Shown: positions 27,808-36,941, numbered from the stretch's first letter. The stretch: 64,000 nucleotides of DNA from Leptolyngbya sp. BL0902 (GCF_016403105.1 NZ_CP046155.1:1550001-1614000), one strand, 5' to 3'. Notes: generated by a model from the sequence alone, not told the origin. Numbers and translations: made by a program.

Positions 27808-28131
27808 ATGAGCGTGAAGCTGGAAGTGATTACCCCTGAGGGCATTTTAGATGGCACCAAGGCAGAAGAGTTTCGGCAGACGGTTGATGAGATGCTGGTG
27901 GCCGGAGCCGAAGTTATTCTAATTGACCTCAAGGAGATTACTTTCATTGACAGTTCTGGGTTGGGTACCCTCGTCGTCATTTTGAAAAAGGTGCGGGGCA
28001 TGAGTCGCAAACTCTGCATTTGCTCGATTAATGATCAGGTGCGAATGCTGTTTGAGTTGACCAGCATGGATCGTGTGTTCGATGTCTACGAAAACCGAGC
28101 GGCCTTTGAAAGTGCCATGGCTAACGCTTAG
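27808..28131 (+). CDS. STAS-domain anti-sigma factor antagonist-like protein
   Basis: The 107-residue protein is a single STAS domain: LEVITPEGILDG, then ILIDLKEITFIDSSGLGTLVVILKK. The DSSG motif (S49/S50) holds the serine phosphorylated in SpoIIAA/RsbV proteins. In Bacillus such proteins bind an anti-sigma kinase and free a stress sigma factor. Cyanobacterial relatives take part in partner-switching cascades with PP2C phosphatases and kinases. No anti-sigma kinase or phosphatase lies nearby, so its partner must be elsewhere. AAGGAACCCGACGG before ATG 27808 supports the start. Confidence 0.88.
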   Translation: MSVKLEVITPEGILDGTKAEEFRQTVDEMLVAGAEVILIDLKEITFIDSSGLGTLVVILKKVRGMSRKLCICSINDQVRMLFELTSMDRVFDVYENRAAFESAMANA

Positions 28132-28230
28132 GCAAGGGCCGCAGGTACTCCCGCGAAAACCAATAATCGCGTATGATCACCCATATGATCCAAGCTCTCC
28201 TGTCATTGTCTTATCGCAATCCCTAGCTCC

Positions 28231-28845
28231 ATGGATGTAATGGATTTCTTCCGCCTCAGCGCGGGCCAGTGGAACTCTCAACGCACCACCCACCACCTGC
28301 CCTTTCGACGGGCCGAACTGGGGGGATCGGTAATTTCTGTTCAGGCTCTTGAGGCCACCGATTCCGGCGTGGTAGACATTTGCCAGCTCCACAACGTCGA
28401 TCCGTCGTTGGCGGTTGGCGGGGCGCTCGTCACCTGGCAAGGCTCCATGGCCTGGGATAAAGAAGACGAAAACCACGAAGGGCGCACCGTCTTTGCCCTG
28501 GTACCCGATGCGGATAATCCCCAGGTAGGGCAACTCCTGCGCGAGCGGGGCTACGCCGAAATTGTGCCCGTCATTGGTCGCTACGAAATTGACGCGGAGG
28601 GGGGGCTGTTACTCACCACCGAATACGAAACCATGAGCTCCGTCGAGCGGTTTTGGTTTGCCAACCCCAACCTACGCCTGCGCACCAGCGTAGTAAAACG
28701 GTTTGGCGGCTTCAGCACTGCCTCCTTTTGTGCAGAATCGCGCCTGCTGAATGGATCCGAAGCCACCGCTGTCGAGGCTTCTGCTCCTTCGCTAGATCCG
28801 GATCTGATATCCTCCAGTGCGGCTTTCTCGGCCTTTGGTTGGTAG
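28231..28845 (+). CDS. cpcS: CpcS/CpeS-type phycobiliprotein lyase
   Basis: The protein is a chromophore lyase of the CpcS/CpeS (T) family, a ten-stranded lipocalin-like fold that attaches phycocyanobilin to Cys84-type sites of phycobiliproteins. The signature blocks MDFFRLSAGQWNSQRTTHH, VTWQGSMAWDKE, TEYETMSSVERFWFANPNL and VKRFGGFSTASFCAESR are all present. Exact substrate (allophycocyanin, phycocyanin beta or phycoerythrin) cannot be read from sequence. A poorly conserved tail of about 30 residues follows the last strand. The protein is cytosolic. The gene stands alone, 99 bp after the STAS gene, and no phycobiliprotein gene lies in the window. Confidence 0.9.
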   Translation: MDVMDFFRLSAGQWNSQRTTHHLPFRRAELGGSVISVQALEATDSGVVDICQLHNVDPSLAVGGALVTWQGSMAWDKEDENHEGRTVFALVPDADNPQVGQLLRERGYAEIVPVIGRYEIDAEGGLLLTTEYETMSSVERFWFANPNLRLRTSVVKRFGGFSTASFCAESRLLNGSEATAVEASAPSLDPDLISSSAAFSAFGW

Positions 28846-29092
28846 TTTTGGGCCTAGTTGAGGAGCGTGGGGAACGGCTCCCAGGTGGTCTGGGTCTGGC
28901 CAGAACAAAGGACAAGCTTGGGGGCAGCGGCTTGACGTAGGGTTGCTTGAATAAATTCAAGGGTATACCATGCTTACTAAGCGGTACTCATCGGTTCAAT
29001 GGGCTTCCCCGTCACTAATTGCGGCTACGATGTTTGTCCCCAGGCGCAGCCGAAAGCGCCCTGGGGTCTGAACTACTGCCCTCGCCGCCCCT

Positions 29093-30742
29093 TTGGTTGG
29101 GCCACACTCCAGCCAATGCTGTCCTGTCATCCTAGCTCCATCTCGAACCTTGTCTGCTAGTGCCCCTCTGCCGCCGCGTACCCATGCTGGGGGGTGTTCC
29201 GAAAGCCCCCTGAGGTTTCCGCTGGAGGCAGATTCTTCCCCGTCCTACATTCGCTGGTTTACAGACGATCTCCTCTTTCATTACCAGCGCTGCCATCGGC
29301 GGGCTTTTTTAGACATCTACGGAGATCCGAACTGGCAGGATCCGCCCTCCGATTATTTTCTCAAGCTGCGTCAGGACAGTGCTGATCATCGCTCGGCGGT
29401 GCTGCAAACCTTCGAGCCCCTACACCGACCCCAGTTTGCATCGGGGGATTGGGCAGCGGGGGCCAAAGCCACCCTTGCTCTGATGGCCCAGGGAGTAGAG
29501 GCCATTCACCAGGGGGTGCTGGTAATGCCTGCTCCGGTGGAGGGGGTGCAGTTGGTGAGCCAGCCGGATCTCCTGGTGAAGCAGCCCGGTTGGTCTTGCT
29601 GGGGCGACTGGGTCTATGCCCCCATTGACATCAAGCTGGGTAAAAAGCCAAAGCTGGACTACCAGGTGGTCGCCGCCTACCACGCCTACGTGCTATCGCG
29701 GGTGCAGGGGGTGTGGCCCGCCCAAAGCTATTTGGCCCTGCGCGGGGGCCAGCTTTACCCCATCGAGTTAGGGCGGCTGGTGGTCAAGCTCCAGGATACC
29801 CTCAACCATAGCCTGCAAGACCTGCGGGCTCCCCAGCCGCCGGAGTTATTCATTTCCCACAGCCGCTGCGACCTCTGCCAATGGTTTAGCCACTGCTATG
29901 GCGAAGCCAAGGCCCAGCGCCATCTCTCCCTGCTGCCGGGGGTAACGCCTGCTCGCTACGATTTCTTGCGCCAGCACCACATCACCACTGTGGCGGCCCT
30001 GGCCCAAACCTCGCCCCAGCACCTTGCCCCTCTCCCGGGCTTTGGGGATACGGTGGCCGAAAAGCTGGTGCACCAAGCCCAGGCCATGATGGACAACCGC
30101 GCCATCCCCCGCACCAGCCCCCAGGCTCCCCACGGCTTTCCCCTGTGGCCAGAGGATTTGCCAGAGGGTGAATTTGAGCTGTTTTTTGACATCGAGGCGG
30201 CCCCCGACCAAAACTTGATTTACCTCCACGGGGTGCTGGTGGTGAACCGCATCACCGGAGAAGAAACCTTCCATGCCCTGCTGGCCGAAAGCCACACCCA
30301 AGAGCGGCAGGCTTGGCGAGATTTCCTTGATTTGGTTCATGCCTACCCCGATGCCCCGGTCTACCACTTCTGCCCCTACGAAGCCCAGACCGTTCGTAAA
30401 TTAGGGCAAGCCTATGGCACTCCCTATCGCCACATTGAGACTTTGCTCAGTCGCTTTTTTGACGTTCACAAGTGTGTGACGGATGGGGTGACGCTGCCCA
30501 TCGAAAGCTATGCTCTAAAGCACATTGCCCGCTGGATGGGCTTTGACTGGCGCGATGAAGGGGCGAACGGAGCCCAGTCGATCTGCTGGTATAACTCCTG
30601 GGCAGAAACCGGGGATCCGACCTACCTTGAAGCCATCCTGCGCTACAACGAAGACGACTGCCGCGCCACTTACCATGTTAAGGACTGGCTTGTAAAGTTT
30701 GCAGAGCCCTACTGGGAACGCCTCTACGCTACCCACAGATAG
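29093..30742 (+). CDS. TM0106-type RecB-like nuclease with RNase H-like domain
   Basis: The N-terminal half is a Cas4/RecB-like nuclease: SRQ-type DDLLFHYQRCHRRAFLD, a PD-(D/E)xK-like APIDIKLGKK and a cysteine trio C-x2-C-x5-C in HSRCDLCQWFSHCYGE. Together with the early Cys this may hold an Fe-S cluster. A helix-hairpin-helix stretch (LAPLPGFGDTVAEKLV) follows, then a C-terminal RNase H-like exonuclease domain (FFDIEAAPDQNLIYLHG, YHFCPYEAQTVRKL, YNEDDCRATYHV). The family is annotated as a putative nuclease of unknown pathway. Start is uncertain: there is no ATG or GTG near the family N-terminus, only TTG at 29093 or 29150, and the first 45 residues look non-conserved. Confidence 0.78.
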   Translation: MVGPHSSQCCPVILAPSRTLSASAPLPPRTHAGGCSESPLRFPLEADSSPSYIRWFTDDLLFHYQRCHRRAFLDIYGDPNWQDPPSDYFLKLRQDSADHRSAVLQTFEPLHRPQFASGDWAAGAKATLALMAQGVEAIHQGVLVMPAPVEGVQLVSQPDLLVKQPGWSCWGDWVYAPIDIKLGKKPKLDYQVVAAYHAYVLSRVQGVWPAQSYLALRGGQLYPIELGRLVVKLQDTLNHSLQDLRAPQPPELFISHSRCDLCQWFSHCYGEAKAQRHLSLLPGVTPARYDFLRQHHITTVAALAQTSPQHLAPLPGFGDTVAEKLVHQAQAMMDNRAIPRTSPQAPHGFPLWPEDLPEGEFELFFDIEAAPDQNLIYLHGVLVVNRITGEETFHALLAESHTQERQAWRDFLDLVHAYPDAPVYHFCPYEAQTVRKLGQAYGTPYRHIETLLSRFFDVHKCVTDGVTLPIESYALKHIARWMGFDWRDEGANGAQSICWYNSWAETGDPTYLEAILRYNEDDCRATYHVKDWLVKFAEPYWERLYATHR

Positions 30743-30896
30743 CGCTGGGCCTATTGCGCTTCTGGGCTGATGTTGCCCTAGCTTGGCCCACAAGCCAAGG
30801 TGGTCTGGCCCTATCCCAGGCTCATCCTCAGTCCGATGGGCCGTCATACCTAAAATCTGACGTCCTAAGCTTAAGGTTTTCTTTCGTCCTCACCGC

Positions 30897-30926
30897 TTGG
30901 ATTGGATCCAGGCAGCTTTTTATAAT
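30897..30926 (+). promoter_or_regulatory. Promoter of the sqr-like gene
   Basis: TTGGAT (30897-30902) and a perfect TATAAT (30921-30926) are separated by 18 bp. Transcription would begin at about 30933, inside the palindromic operator described next. Confidence 0.6.
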
Positions 30927-30931
30927 TAACT

Positions 30932-30961
30932 CTAATCTTGCAGATTAGTCATACTAATCTG
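30932..30961 (+). promoter_or_regulatory. Overlapping palindromic operator upstream of sqr
   Basis: Three half-sites alternate: CTAATCT (30932-30938), AGATTAG(T) (30942-30949) and ACTAATCTG (30953-30961). Neighbouring pairs form perfect inverted repeats with three-base centres: CTAATCT-TGC-AGATTAG and CAGATTAGT-CAT-ACTAATCTG. The site covers the predicted transcription start, a classic repressor position. The half-site style fits ArsR/SmtB-type sensors, which include sulfide-responsive regulators, but no regulator gene is adjacent. Confidence 0.7.
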
Positions 30962-30987
30962 TTTATTTTCCTATCTTGCAGGTTTCC

Positions 30988-32310
30988 ATGACAACCTCCT
31001 CCAACCTGGTTTCCAGTCTCGCAGCGAACCTAGACTCCGACGGCCCACGTCAAACCCTACGCCACCACATTGTGGTCATCGGCGGTGGAGCGGCGGGGAT
31101 TACGGTGACGGCCCAACTGCTCCAACATAACCCCGACCTAGACATTGCCATTATCGAACCCTCGGCGCAGCACCACTATCAACCGGGCTGGACGCTGGTG
31201 GGCGGCGGGGTCTTTCGCCTGGAGGACACCACCCGCGATGAGCAGACTCTCATTCCTAAGGGCAGCACCTGGATTCAGGATGCGGTGGTCAAGCTCGACC
31301 CAGATCACAACACGGTGCTGACCCAGGATGGCCAACACATTCAGTATGAGTTTCTGGTAGTCTGTCCCGGCATTCAGATCGACTGGCACAAGGTCAAGGG
31401 GCTCCCAGAAGCCCTGGGCAAGAATGGCGTTACCAGCAACTACCGTCGCGATCTCACCCTTTATACTCGCCAATTGATTCAGGAGGAGTTCACCGGGGGG
31501 ACGGCTGTTTTTACCTATCCCAACACGCCGATTAAATGCGGCGGGGCACCCCAAAAGATTATGTACATGGCCGATGATGCCTTCAAACAACGCAGCGGCG
31601 TTGGGGTGAATAGCCGGGTGCTGTTTTGTACAGCGGGGGGATCTATGTTTGGGGTTAAGGCTTACTCCGATTCCTTAGATAAAGTGGTGGCCCGACGCGG
31701 TATCGAGCCCCACTTTCACCATAATTTGGTAGAAATTCGGGCCGACGCCAAGGAAGCGGTCTTTGAGGTCACGCAGGGGGGCGAAACGGTGCAGCGGGTG
31801 ATTCCCTACGCCATGATCCATGTGGTGCCGCCCATGAGCGCCCCCGACTTCATCAAAAATAGCCCCCTGGCGGTGCCCAACAATCCGGGCGGATGGGTGG
31901 ATGTGGACAAAGACACCCTGCGCCACCATCGCTACCCCAACGTCTTCTCCCTGGGCGATGCCTCGTCTCTGCCCACCTCCAAAACGGCGGCGGCGGTTCG
32001 AGGTGAGGCCCCTGTCCTCGTGGCTAACCTGTTGGCGGCTATCCAGCAGCAACCGCCTCAACAAACCTACGACGGCTATACCTGCTGCCCGCTGATTACG
32101 GGATATAACAGCACTATCATGGCCGAGTTTGACTACCAAAACCGTCCCCGGTCTAGTTTTTTGATCAACCCCACCAAGGAACGCTGGAGTATGTGGCTGG
32201 TGAAAAAACACCTGCTGCCCCGGCTGTATTGGGAACGGATGCTGAAGGGGAAACCCTTTGAAGGAGAACGGCTGAAGCCTCTCCAGGGCGTGATCGGCTA
32301 CAAGGGTTAA
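30988..32310 (+). CDS. sqr: Sulfide:quinone oxidoreductase-like flavoprotein
   Basis: The protein is a two-dinucleotide-binding flavoprotein of the SQR family. It has FAD-binding VVIGGGAAGITVTAQLL, the YQPGWTLVGGG segment and TYPNTPIKCGGAPQKIMYMADD with the family's catalytic Cys near residue 170. The C-terminal FAD contact is in NVFSLGDASSLPTSKTAAA. SQR oxidises sulfide to polysulfide and passes electrons to the quinone pool; the enzyme sits on the membrane face through its amphipathic C-terminal helices (KHLLPRLYWERMLKG). The sequence fits type II SQR, which in cyanobacteria may serve sulfide or persulfide detoxification. ATG 30988 is preferred to TTG 30976. A strong promoter and palindromic operator precede it, implying tight induction. 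Confidence 0.85.
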   Translation: MTTSSNLVSSLAANLDSDGPRQTLRHHIVVIGGGAAGITVTAQLLQHNPDLDIAIIEPSAQHHYQPGWTLVGGGVFRLEDTTRDEQTLIPKGSTWIQDAVVKLDPDHNTVLTQDGQHIQYEFLVVCPGIQIDWHKVKGLPEALGKNGVTSNYRRDLTLYTRQLIQEEFTGGTAVFTYPNTPIKCGGAPQKIMYMADDAFKQRSGVGVNSRVLFCTAGGSMFGVKAYSDSLDKVVARRGIEPHFHHNLVEIRADAKEAVFEVTQGGETVQRVIPYAMIHVVPPMSAPDFIKNSPLAVPNNPGGWVDVDKDTLRHHRYPNVFSLGDASSLPTSKTAAAVRGEAPVLVANLLAAIQQQPPQQTYDGYTCCPLITGYNSTIMAEFDYQNRPRSSFLINPTKERWSMWLVKKHLLPRLYWERMLKGKPFEGERLKPLQGVIGYKG

Positions 32311-32385
32311 TCGGTGGTACAATCCCACTGCCTTTGCCCTAGATCTGGGGTGAAGGCTGACTCTGATTAGTCGCCCGCACAGGGG

Positions 32386-33081
32386 CTAGAGGAGGGCGGG
32401 GGCGGCGCGGAGGGCGTCTAAATCGAGGGCCTGGAGTTGGGCGTAGGCGTTGTCGATGGTGCGCTGGCCACGCAAAAATCCGGTGTTGGCGGCGGGGCAG
32501 AGGTGGGCCAGGGTCTCTGGGCTGAAGCGGGTGCGGAGGGCCTCGACTTGGCAGAGATGGCGGGGCCAGTGGAAGGTTTTGGAAAAGCGCAGGGGTTCAG
32601 GGTGGCCTTGGCGGTTGGGCAGCAGGTGGCGGCCACTAAACAGCACGCCGCCGTAGCACCCATAGTAAACACAGGCAGAACCGGGGGAATAGCCGGGGGT
32701 CCAAAGGACTTCTAGGTGAGGGGTCAGACTCAGGCTACGGTGAAACGTGGTTTTGGGCGTATCGGGCAACAGATAGGCTTCCTGTTCTTGAATCACCACC
32801 TCGCAGCCCAGGTGCTTTTGCAGGGCGGCAGCCTTGCCCAGGGCGGTACGATGGGTGATCGCCAGCCACCGCACTCCTCCCTGCTCCGCCAGAAATTGCC
32901 GGGTGGTTTCATCCCAGGGGGGTGTATCCACCAGCAGATTTTGTGCCCGCCCCTGGGAGTCCTTCTCTACAATGAAGTAAGCGGTTCCCCCCAGGGTGTC
33001 CCGATTGGGTGCAAAGGCGTAGATGCTTTCAAACACGGAACGCGGCGGCTTGGAGACTGGGGACGAGGGGGAGAAAACCAT
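32386..33081 (-). CDS. Metallo-beta-lactamase-fold protein with degenerate metal site
   Basis: The protein has MBL-fold landmarks: GGTAYFIVE, LLVDTPPW, WLAITHR, a later WTPGYSPGSACVYY and GVLFSGRHLLP. The HxHxDH zinc motif is replaced by ITHRTALGKAAAL, so catalysis through two zinc ions is unlikely; it may bind one metal, or be a non-enzymatic relative. The frame is open from 33315, but the MVFSPSSPVS methionine at 33081 is the first start with protein-like sequence, giving 231 residues. No signal peptide is present. It converges on sqr with 75 bp between, which is suggestive because many persulfide dioxygenases are MBL proteins, but the missing ligands argue against that activity. Confidence 0.7.
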   Translation of the reverse strand: MVFSPSSPVSKPPRSVFESIYAFAPNRDTLGGTAYFIVEKDSQGRAQNLLVDTPPWDETTRQFLAEQGGVRWLAITHRTALGKAAALQKHLGCEVVIQEQEAYLLPDTPKTTFHRSLSLTPHLEVLWTPGYSPGSACVYYGCYGGVLFSGRHLLPNRQGHPEPLRFSKTFHWPRHLCQVEALRTRFSPETLAHLCPAANTGFLRGQRTIDNAYAQLQALDLDALRAAPALL

Positions 33082-33412
33082 AGGACGCGATAGGATTTGA
33101 CTCGGCGGCAAACGTTGGGGACGGCGCAGACGGTGGGTTGTTGGGTAGGATGCTGATCTTAGCGGTTGGTGTACCCCTTTCCCCAATCCTACCTTGGTCT
33201 CGACCGCTACCGATCCGTTATTGATGCTGTCCCTGTCCTCCTTGGCCTGAATCGCTGCCGCTGCGGGTACCGGATCAGTCATGCCCCCATGCCCCATCCC
33301 AAAAACGCCCGTCACCGGAGGTCTTGATACCAGATCGTCACTCGATTGTGGGTGTCCTCAGCCCCCCTGGGCGGTATAGATTGTCCCCCTGCCTCGGTTG
33401 CCCCTGCTGTTC
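33082..33412. other. Divergent intergenic region, 331 bp
   Basis: This lies between the MBL-like gene and the site-2 protease gene. It holds an 8-bp inverted repeat, GGTAGGAT near 33145 and ATCCTACC near 33187, too widely spaced to interpret. No promoter pair or RNA is clear. Confidence 0.3.
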
Positions 33413-34897
33413 ATGGTTTGGTTGTCCATGCTTGTGTTTTGGATTCTGTTGCTACTGCTTGGTCTGTTTACCTTCTCCTCGGTTCAGCAAAGCGTGGGGA
33501 CGATCACCCGCACCCCCGTGTGGCTGCTGTGGCTGGTGATGATGATGCCAGCGCTGGTGTTGGCGGGCTGGGCCATTACCCAAGGGCCAGAGAAGCCGCT
33601 GCCGATAGGTATCCTGCTGGGCCTGTTTGTGCTGTGCCCGTTGCTCTATTGGGGGCTGGTGCAGTGGGGTCGTAAGCCAACAATGGATCCCTCTGCCCCC
33701 GCTGAGGCGGCCCTGCCCAAGGTTGCTCCGCCTTCTGCCAAGCCCCCCCTGCGCCCCATCGACAAGGAGGAAGAAACCGCCCTACAGGGCTGCTTCCCTT
33801 GGTCGGTTTACTACTTGCAAACCATTGAATACCTGCCCCAGGCCATGATCTGCCGGGGGCAACTCCGCACATCGCCCACCGAAGCCTACGACACCGTGCG
33901 GGAGAACGTGCGGCGGCAGTTTGGCGACCGCTTCCTGGTGATTTTTCAGGAGGGAATGCAGGGTAAGCCTGTTTTTGCCCTGGTGCCCAATCCCCAGGCT
34001 CAGACCCAGGCACGCGCTAAGGCCCTGACCCGCCCAGGATTGGCCCTGGGGCTGCTGGGGGTGACGCTGATGACCACCACCATGGCTGGAGCCCGGTTGA
34101 TGGGCCTTACGGAGGCCCAACGGCAAGCGGATCCTAGTTTGCTCTGGCAGGGATTGCCCTACGCCTTGGCCCTCCTGGCGATTTTGGGTTGCCACGAGAT
34201 GGGCCACTACCTAACCGCCCGCCGCTACCGCATGGAGGCCACCCTGCCCTACTTCATCCCCATCCCCTTCTTTCTGGGCACCTTTGGAGCGTTTATCCAG
34301 CTCCGATCTCCGGTGCCCCATCGGCGAGCCCTGTTTGATGTGGGCATTGCTGGCCCCCTGGCTGGGCTGGTGGTTACGGTGCCGCTGCTGCTGTGGGGCT
34401 TGGCCCAGTCTACTGTGGTGCCCATGCCCGACAGTGGATCCAGTCTGCTCAGCTTTGAGGCCATCAACCCCACGGCCTCGGTGCTGCTAGCCCTGATGAT
34501 TAAGCTGACCCTGGGGGGGCAGGTGGGCTTAGAACAGGCGGTGCACCTCCATCCTGTCGCCATAGCGGGCTGCTTGGGCCTGGTGGTCACGGCCCTCAAC
34601 CTCATGCCCGTGGGGCAGCTCGACGGAGGGCACATCGTCCATGCCATGTATGGTCAGCGCACCGGAGCCCTGATTGGCCAAGTGGCGCGGTTCCTGGTGT
34701 TGGCCCTGGCCTTTGTCCACCCAGAATTGCTGGTGTGGGCCATTCTGCTGTTTCTCATTCCCGCCGTGGATCAGCCCGCCCTCAACGACATCAGCGAACT
34801 TGACAGCCGCCGCGACCTGCTGGGGTTGGTGGCCCTCGCCCTGCTGGTGCTGATTGTGCTGCCCCTGCCTGGCCCCTTGGCCCGCCTGTTGTTCTAG
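33413..34897 (+). CDS. EGY-like site-2 membrane metalloprotease
   Basis: This integral-membrane zinc protease has the M50 motif HEMGHYLTARR and the second-site motif LMPVGQLDGGHIVHAM. About eight hydrophobic helices surround them, two at the N-terminus before a Pro/Ala-rich linker and a soluble segment (residues about 90-210). The central FIPIPFFLGTFGAFIQLRSP block is characteristic of the plant chloroplast EGY1 and its cyanobacterial relatives. Such proteases cut transmembrane segments of regulators or membrane proteins in the thylakoid or plasma membrane. Substrate unknown. ATG 33413 is preferred to TTG 33398. It converges on glpK with 87 bp between. Confidence 0.88.
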   Translation: MVWLSMLVFWILLLLLGLFTFSSVQQSVGTITRTPVWLLWLVMMMPALVLAGWAITQGPEKPLPIGILLGLFVLCPLLYWGLVQWGRKPTMDPSAPAEAALPKVAPPSAKPPLRPIDKEEETALQGCFPWSVYYLQTIEYLPQAMICRGQLRTSPTEAYDTVRENVRRQFGDRFLVIFQEGMQGKPVFALVPNPQAQTQARAKALTRPGLALGLLGVTLMTTTMAGARLMGLTEAQRQADPSLLWQGLPYALALLAILGCHEMGHYLTARRYRMEATLPYFIPIPFFLGTFGAFIQLRSPVPHRRALFDVGIAGPLAGLVVTVPLLLWGLAQSTVVPMPDSGSSLLSFEAINPTASVLLALMIKLTLGGQVGLEQAVHLHPVAIAGCLGLVVTALNLMPVGQLDGGHIVHAMYGQRTGALIGQVARFLVLALAFVHPELLVWAILLFLIPAVDQPALNDISELDSRRDLLGLVALALLVLIVLPLPGPLARLLF

Positions 34898-34984
34898 CGT
34901 GACGGGGCCAAGGGGAGCGTTCTTCCTGGGGGCGTTCTCCTCGGCGGAGGCCCTCCCGGGGCAGGGGCTCAGGGAGCGTCGGGG

Positions 34985-36523
34985 CTACGCTTCGGCCCAA
35001 CCCTTGGCCCGATCTACGGCGCGTTGCCATTGGTGGAAGGCGTCTTGGGCCTGGTCTTGGTGAGGGCCTGGTTCAAAGATGCGGTCGATGGGGCGGCGGC
35101 GGACGAGGGTGTGGTAGTCGTCCCAAAAGCCGACGGCAAGGCCAGCGGCAAAGGCGGCTCCTTGGGCGGTCACATCGAGCACCTGGGGCCGCTCGACGGG
35201 GATGCCTAGCACATCGGCCTGGAGCTGCATCAAAAAGTCATTGTTGCAGGCTCCACCATCCACCTTGAGCTGGTGAATGGGCGTGCCCGAATCCTGGTTG
35301 ACGGCATCCACCACTTCCTTCACCTCGTAGGCAATGGCCTCCAGCACAGCCCGCACCAAATGTTCTCGCTTGACCCCGCCCGTGAGGCCTAGGAACGCGC
35401 CGCGAGCACTCATGTCCCAATGGGGGGCACCAAGGCCGCTGAGGGCCGGGACAAAGTAGACGCCGCCATTGTCGGACACCCCCTGGGCCAAAATCTCCGT
35501 TTCCGCTGCGCTAGAAATCACCTGAATGCCGTCTCGTAGCCACTGGATGCAGGCTCCGGCGGTGAACATACTGCCTTCGATGGCATAGCCAAGCTGGGGC
35601 GCGGGGGCGCGGGTGGCCCCTGGAGCCTGGGGACTGGCCGCCTGGGACCAAGCAACGGTGGACAACAGTTGATGCTGGGATCGCACGACGTCATCTCCGG
35701 TGTGGGCGACGAGGAAAGCCCCGGTGCCGTAGGTGCATTTCAGCAGGCCCGGTCGGTCGCAGCCATGGCCGTAGAGGGCCGCCTGTTGATCGCCAAACAC
35801 CGCCGCGATGGGGATCTCCACCCCCAGCAGGGCCGGATCGGTGTAGCCAAACAGGCCAACGCTAGGGCCAAGGCGTGGCATTAGATGGGGGGGAATGCCA
35901 AAGAGATCCAGCAGGGTATCATCCCATTGGCCCGTGGTGATGTTGAGCAGCATCGTCCGGCTGGCGTTGCTGTGGTCGGTGGCGTGGACTTTCCGCCCCG
36001 TCAGGTTCCACAGCACCCAACTGTCTACGGTGCCCGCCAACACCTGGTCAAAATCCACCGGAGGATCGGTTTCCTTCTGGGTCTGATCGAGCAGCCAAGC
36101 CAATTTGGTGGCCGAAAAGTAGGCATCTAGCACCAAGCCCGTGCGTTCGTAGATCTCCGCCGCTTTCCCCGCCGCCCGTAGAGCATTGCACTGGGGTGCG
36201 GTGCGGCGATCTTGCCACACAATGGCGTTCGATAGGGGCCGTCCGGTGGCGCTATCCCATAGCAGGCAGGTTTCTCGCTGCACCGTCAGACCAATGGCGG
36301 CGATGTCCTTGGGGGTCAGCTCGGCTTTAGAAATGGCCGATCCCATGGCCCAGTCAATTTGATCCCAAATTTCCCGAGCATTGTGCTCCACCCAGCCCGG
36401 TTGAGGATAGTACTGGGTCAATTCTCGATAGGCTTGCCCCACAATGGTGCCCTCCCGGTCGAAAATAATCGCCCGGTTGCCTGTGGTGCCCAAATCTAGG
36501 GCCATGATGTAGTTCGCGGTCAT
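34985..36523 (-). CDS. glpK: Glycerol kinase
   Basis: GlpK phosphorylates glycerol to sn-glycerol 3-phosphate, feeding lipid synthesis or glycolysis. The 512-residue protein has the FGGY-family ATPase core: LDLGTTGNRAIIFDREG, FGDQQAALYGHGC, KCTYGTGAFLVAHTGD, the substrate-site QDRRTAPQC and the C-terminal KVDGGACNNDFLMQLQADVL signature. All are intact. The start ATG 36523 has no strong Shine-Dalgarno. No glycerol facilitator or dehydrogenase gene is adjacent, so the gene works alone here; the gene upstream is an OFA-type carrier on the opposite strand with a 418-bp divergent region that may carry shared control. Confidence 0.93.
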   Translation of the reverse strand: MTANYIMALDLGTTGNRAIIFDREGTIVGQAYRELTQYYPQPGWVEHNAREIWDQIDWAMGSAISKAELTPKDIAAIGLTVQRETCLLWDSATGRPLSNAIVWQDRRTAPQCNALRAAGKAAEIYERTGLVLDAYFSATKLAWLLDQTQKETDPPVDFDQVLAGTVDSWVLWNLTGRKVHATDHSNASRTMLLNITTGQWDDTLLDLFGIPPHLMPRLGPSVGLFGYTDPALLGVEIPIAAVFGDQQAALYGHGCDRPGLLKCTYGTGAFLVAHTGDDVVRSQHQLLSTVAWSQAASPQAPGATRAPAPQLGYAIEGSMFTAGACIQWLRDGIQVISSAAETEILAQGVSDNGGVYFVPALSGLGAPHWDMSARGAFLGLTGGVKREHLVRAVLEAIAYEVKEVVDAVNQDSGTPIHQLKVDGGACNNDFLMQLQADVLGIPVERPQVLDVTAQGAAFAAGLAVGFWDDYHTLVRRRPIDRIFEPGPHQDQAQDAFHQWQRAVDRAKGWAEA

Positions 36524-36941
36524 GGTTTCAGTATGCTTTAGCGGTTTTTAGGGGATATGGTGAGGCCACTGTAACAAACCGCCTCTCCTTGCACCCCTGC
36601 CCTAGGTGAGAACCGCCCGGTTCCCTAGCTTGTTCCGGCAGTGCCGACCATCCCAGCGACGATGCCCTCTCCTTAATCTGGGCCGTGCCAACTGTGGATG
36701 CATCACCATTTCCTTACATCCCCACCGAAGTTTAAGGTCTCCCTAAGTATTTATTCCCGCCTGCCGGGGCACAATAAAGATGACCTGACAGCCCCCAGGC
36801 AGGTTGTGCCGCCAGCCAAACCATTCCCATAGCTCAGTCCATCCCCCCAAGAGTTGCCCCCTAACTCCCGACTGCTGCCCCCCAACCCCCAATTCCTGCC
36901 CCCTCAAATCCTAACCTTGCCATTGCCGAGGACATTTCACT
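36524..36941. other. Divergent intergenic region with C-rich repeats
   Basis: This 418-bp region lies between glpK and the OFA-family carrier. The last 100 bp before the carrier gene are strikingly C-rich and contain three degenerate copies of TGCCCCC followed by A/T (about 36855-36905), similar to the short heptamer repeats of cyanobacteria. GAGGA before ATG 36942 is its ribosome binding site. No confident promoter. Confidence 0.4.

Noticed and set aside
28999-29160. 53-codon cysteine-bearing frame (MGFPVTNCGYDVCPQ start)
   Set aside because: No Shine-Dalgarno, and it overlaps the possible 5' end of the TM0106-type gene; the Cys spacing matches no motif I know. A comparison with related genomes would settle it.
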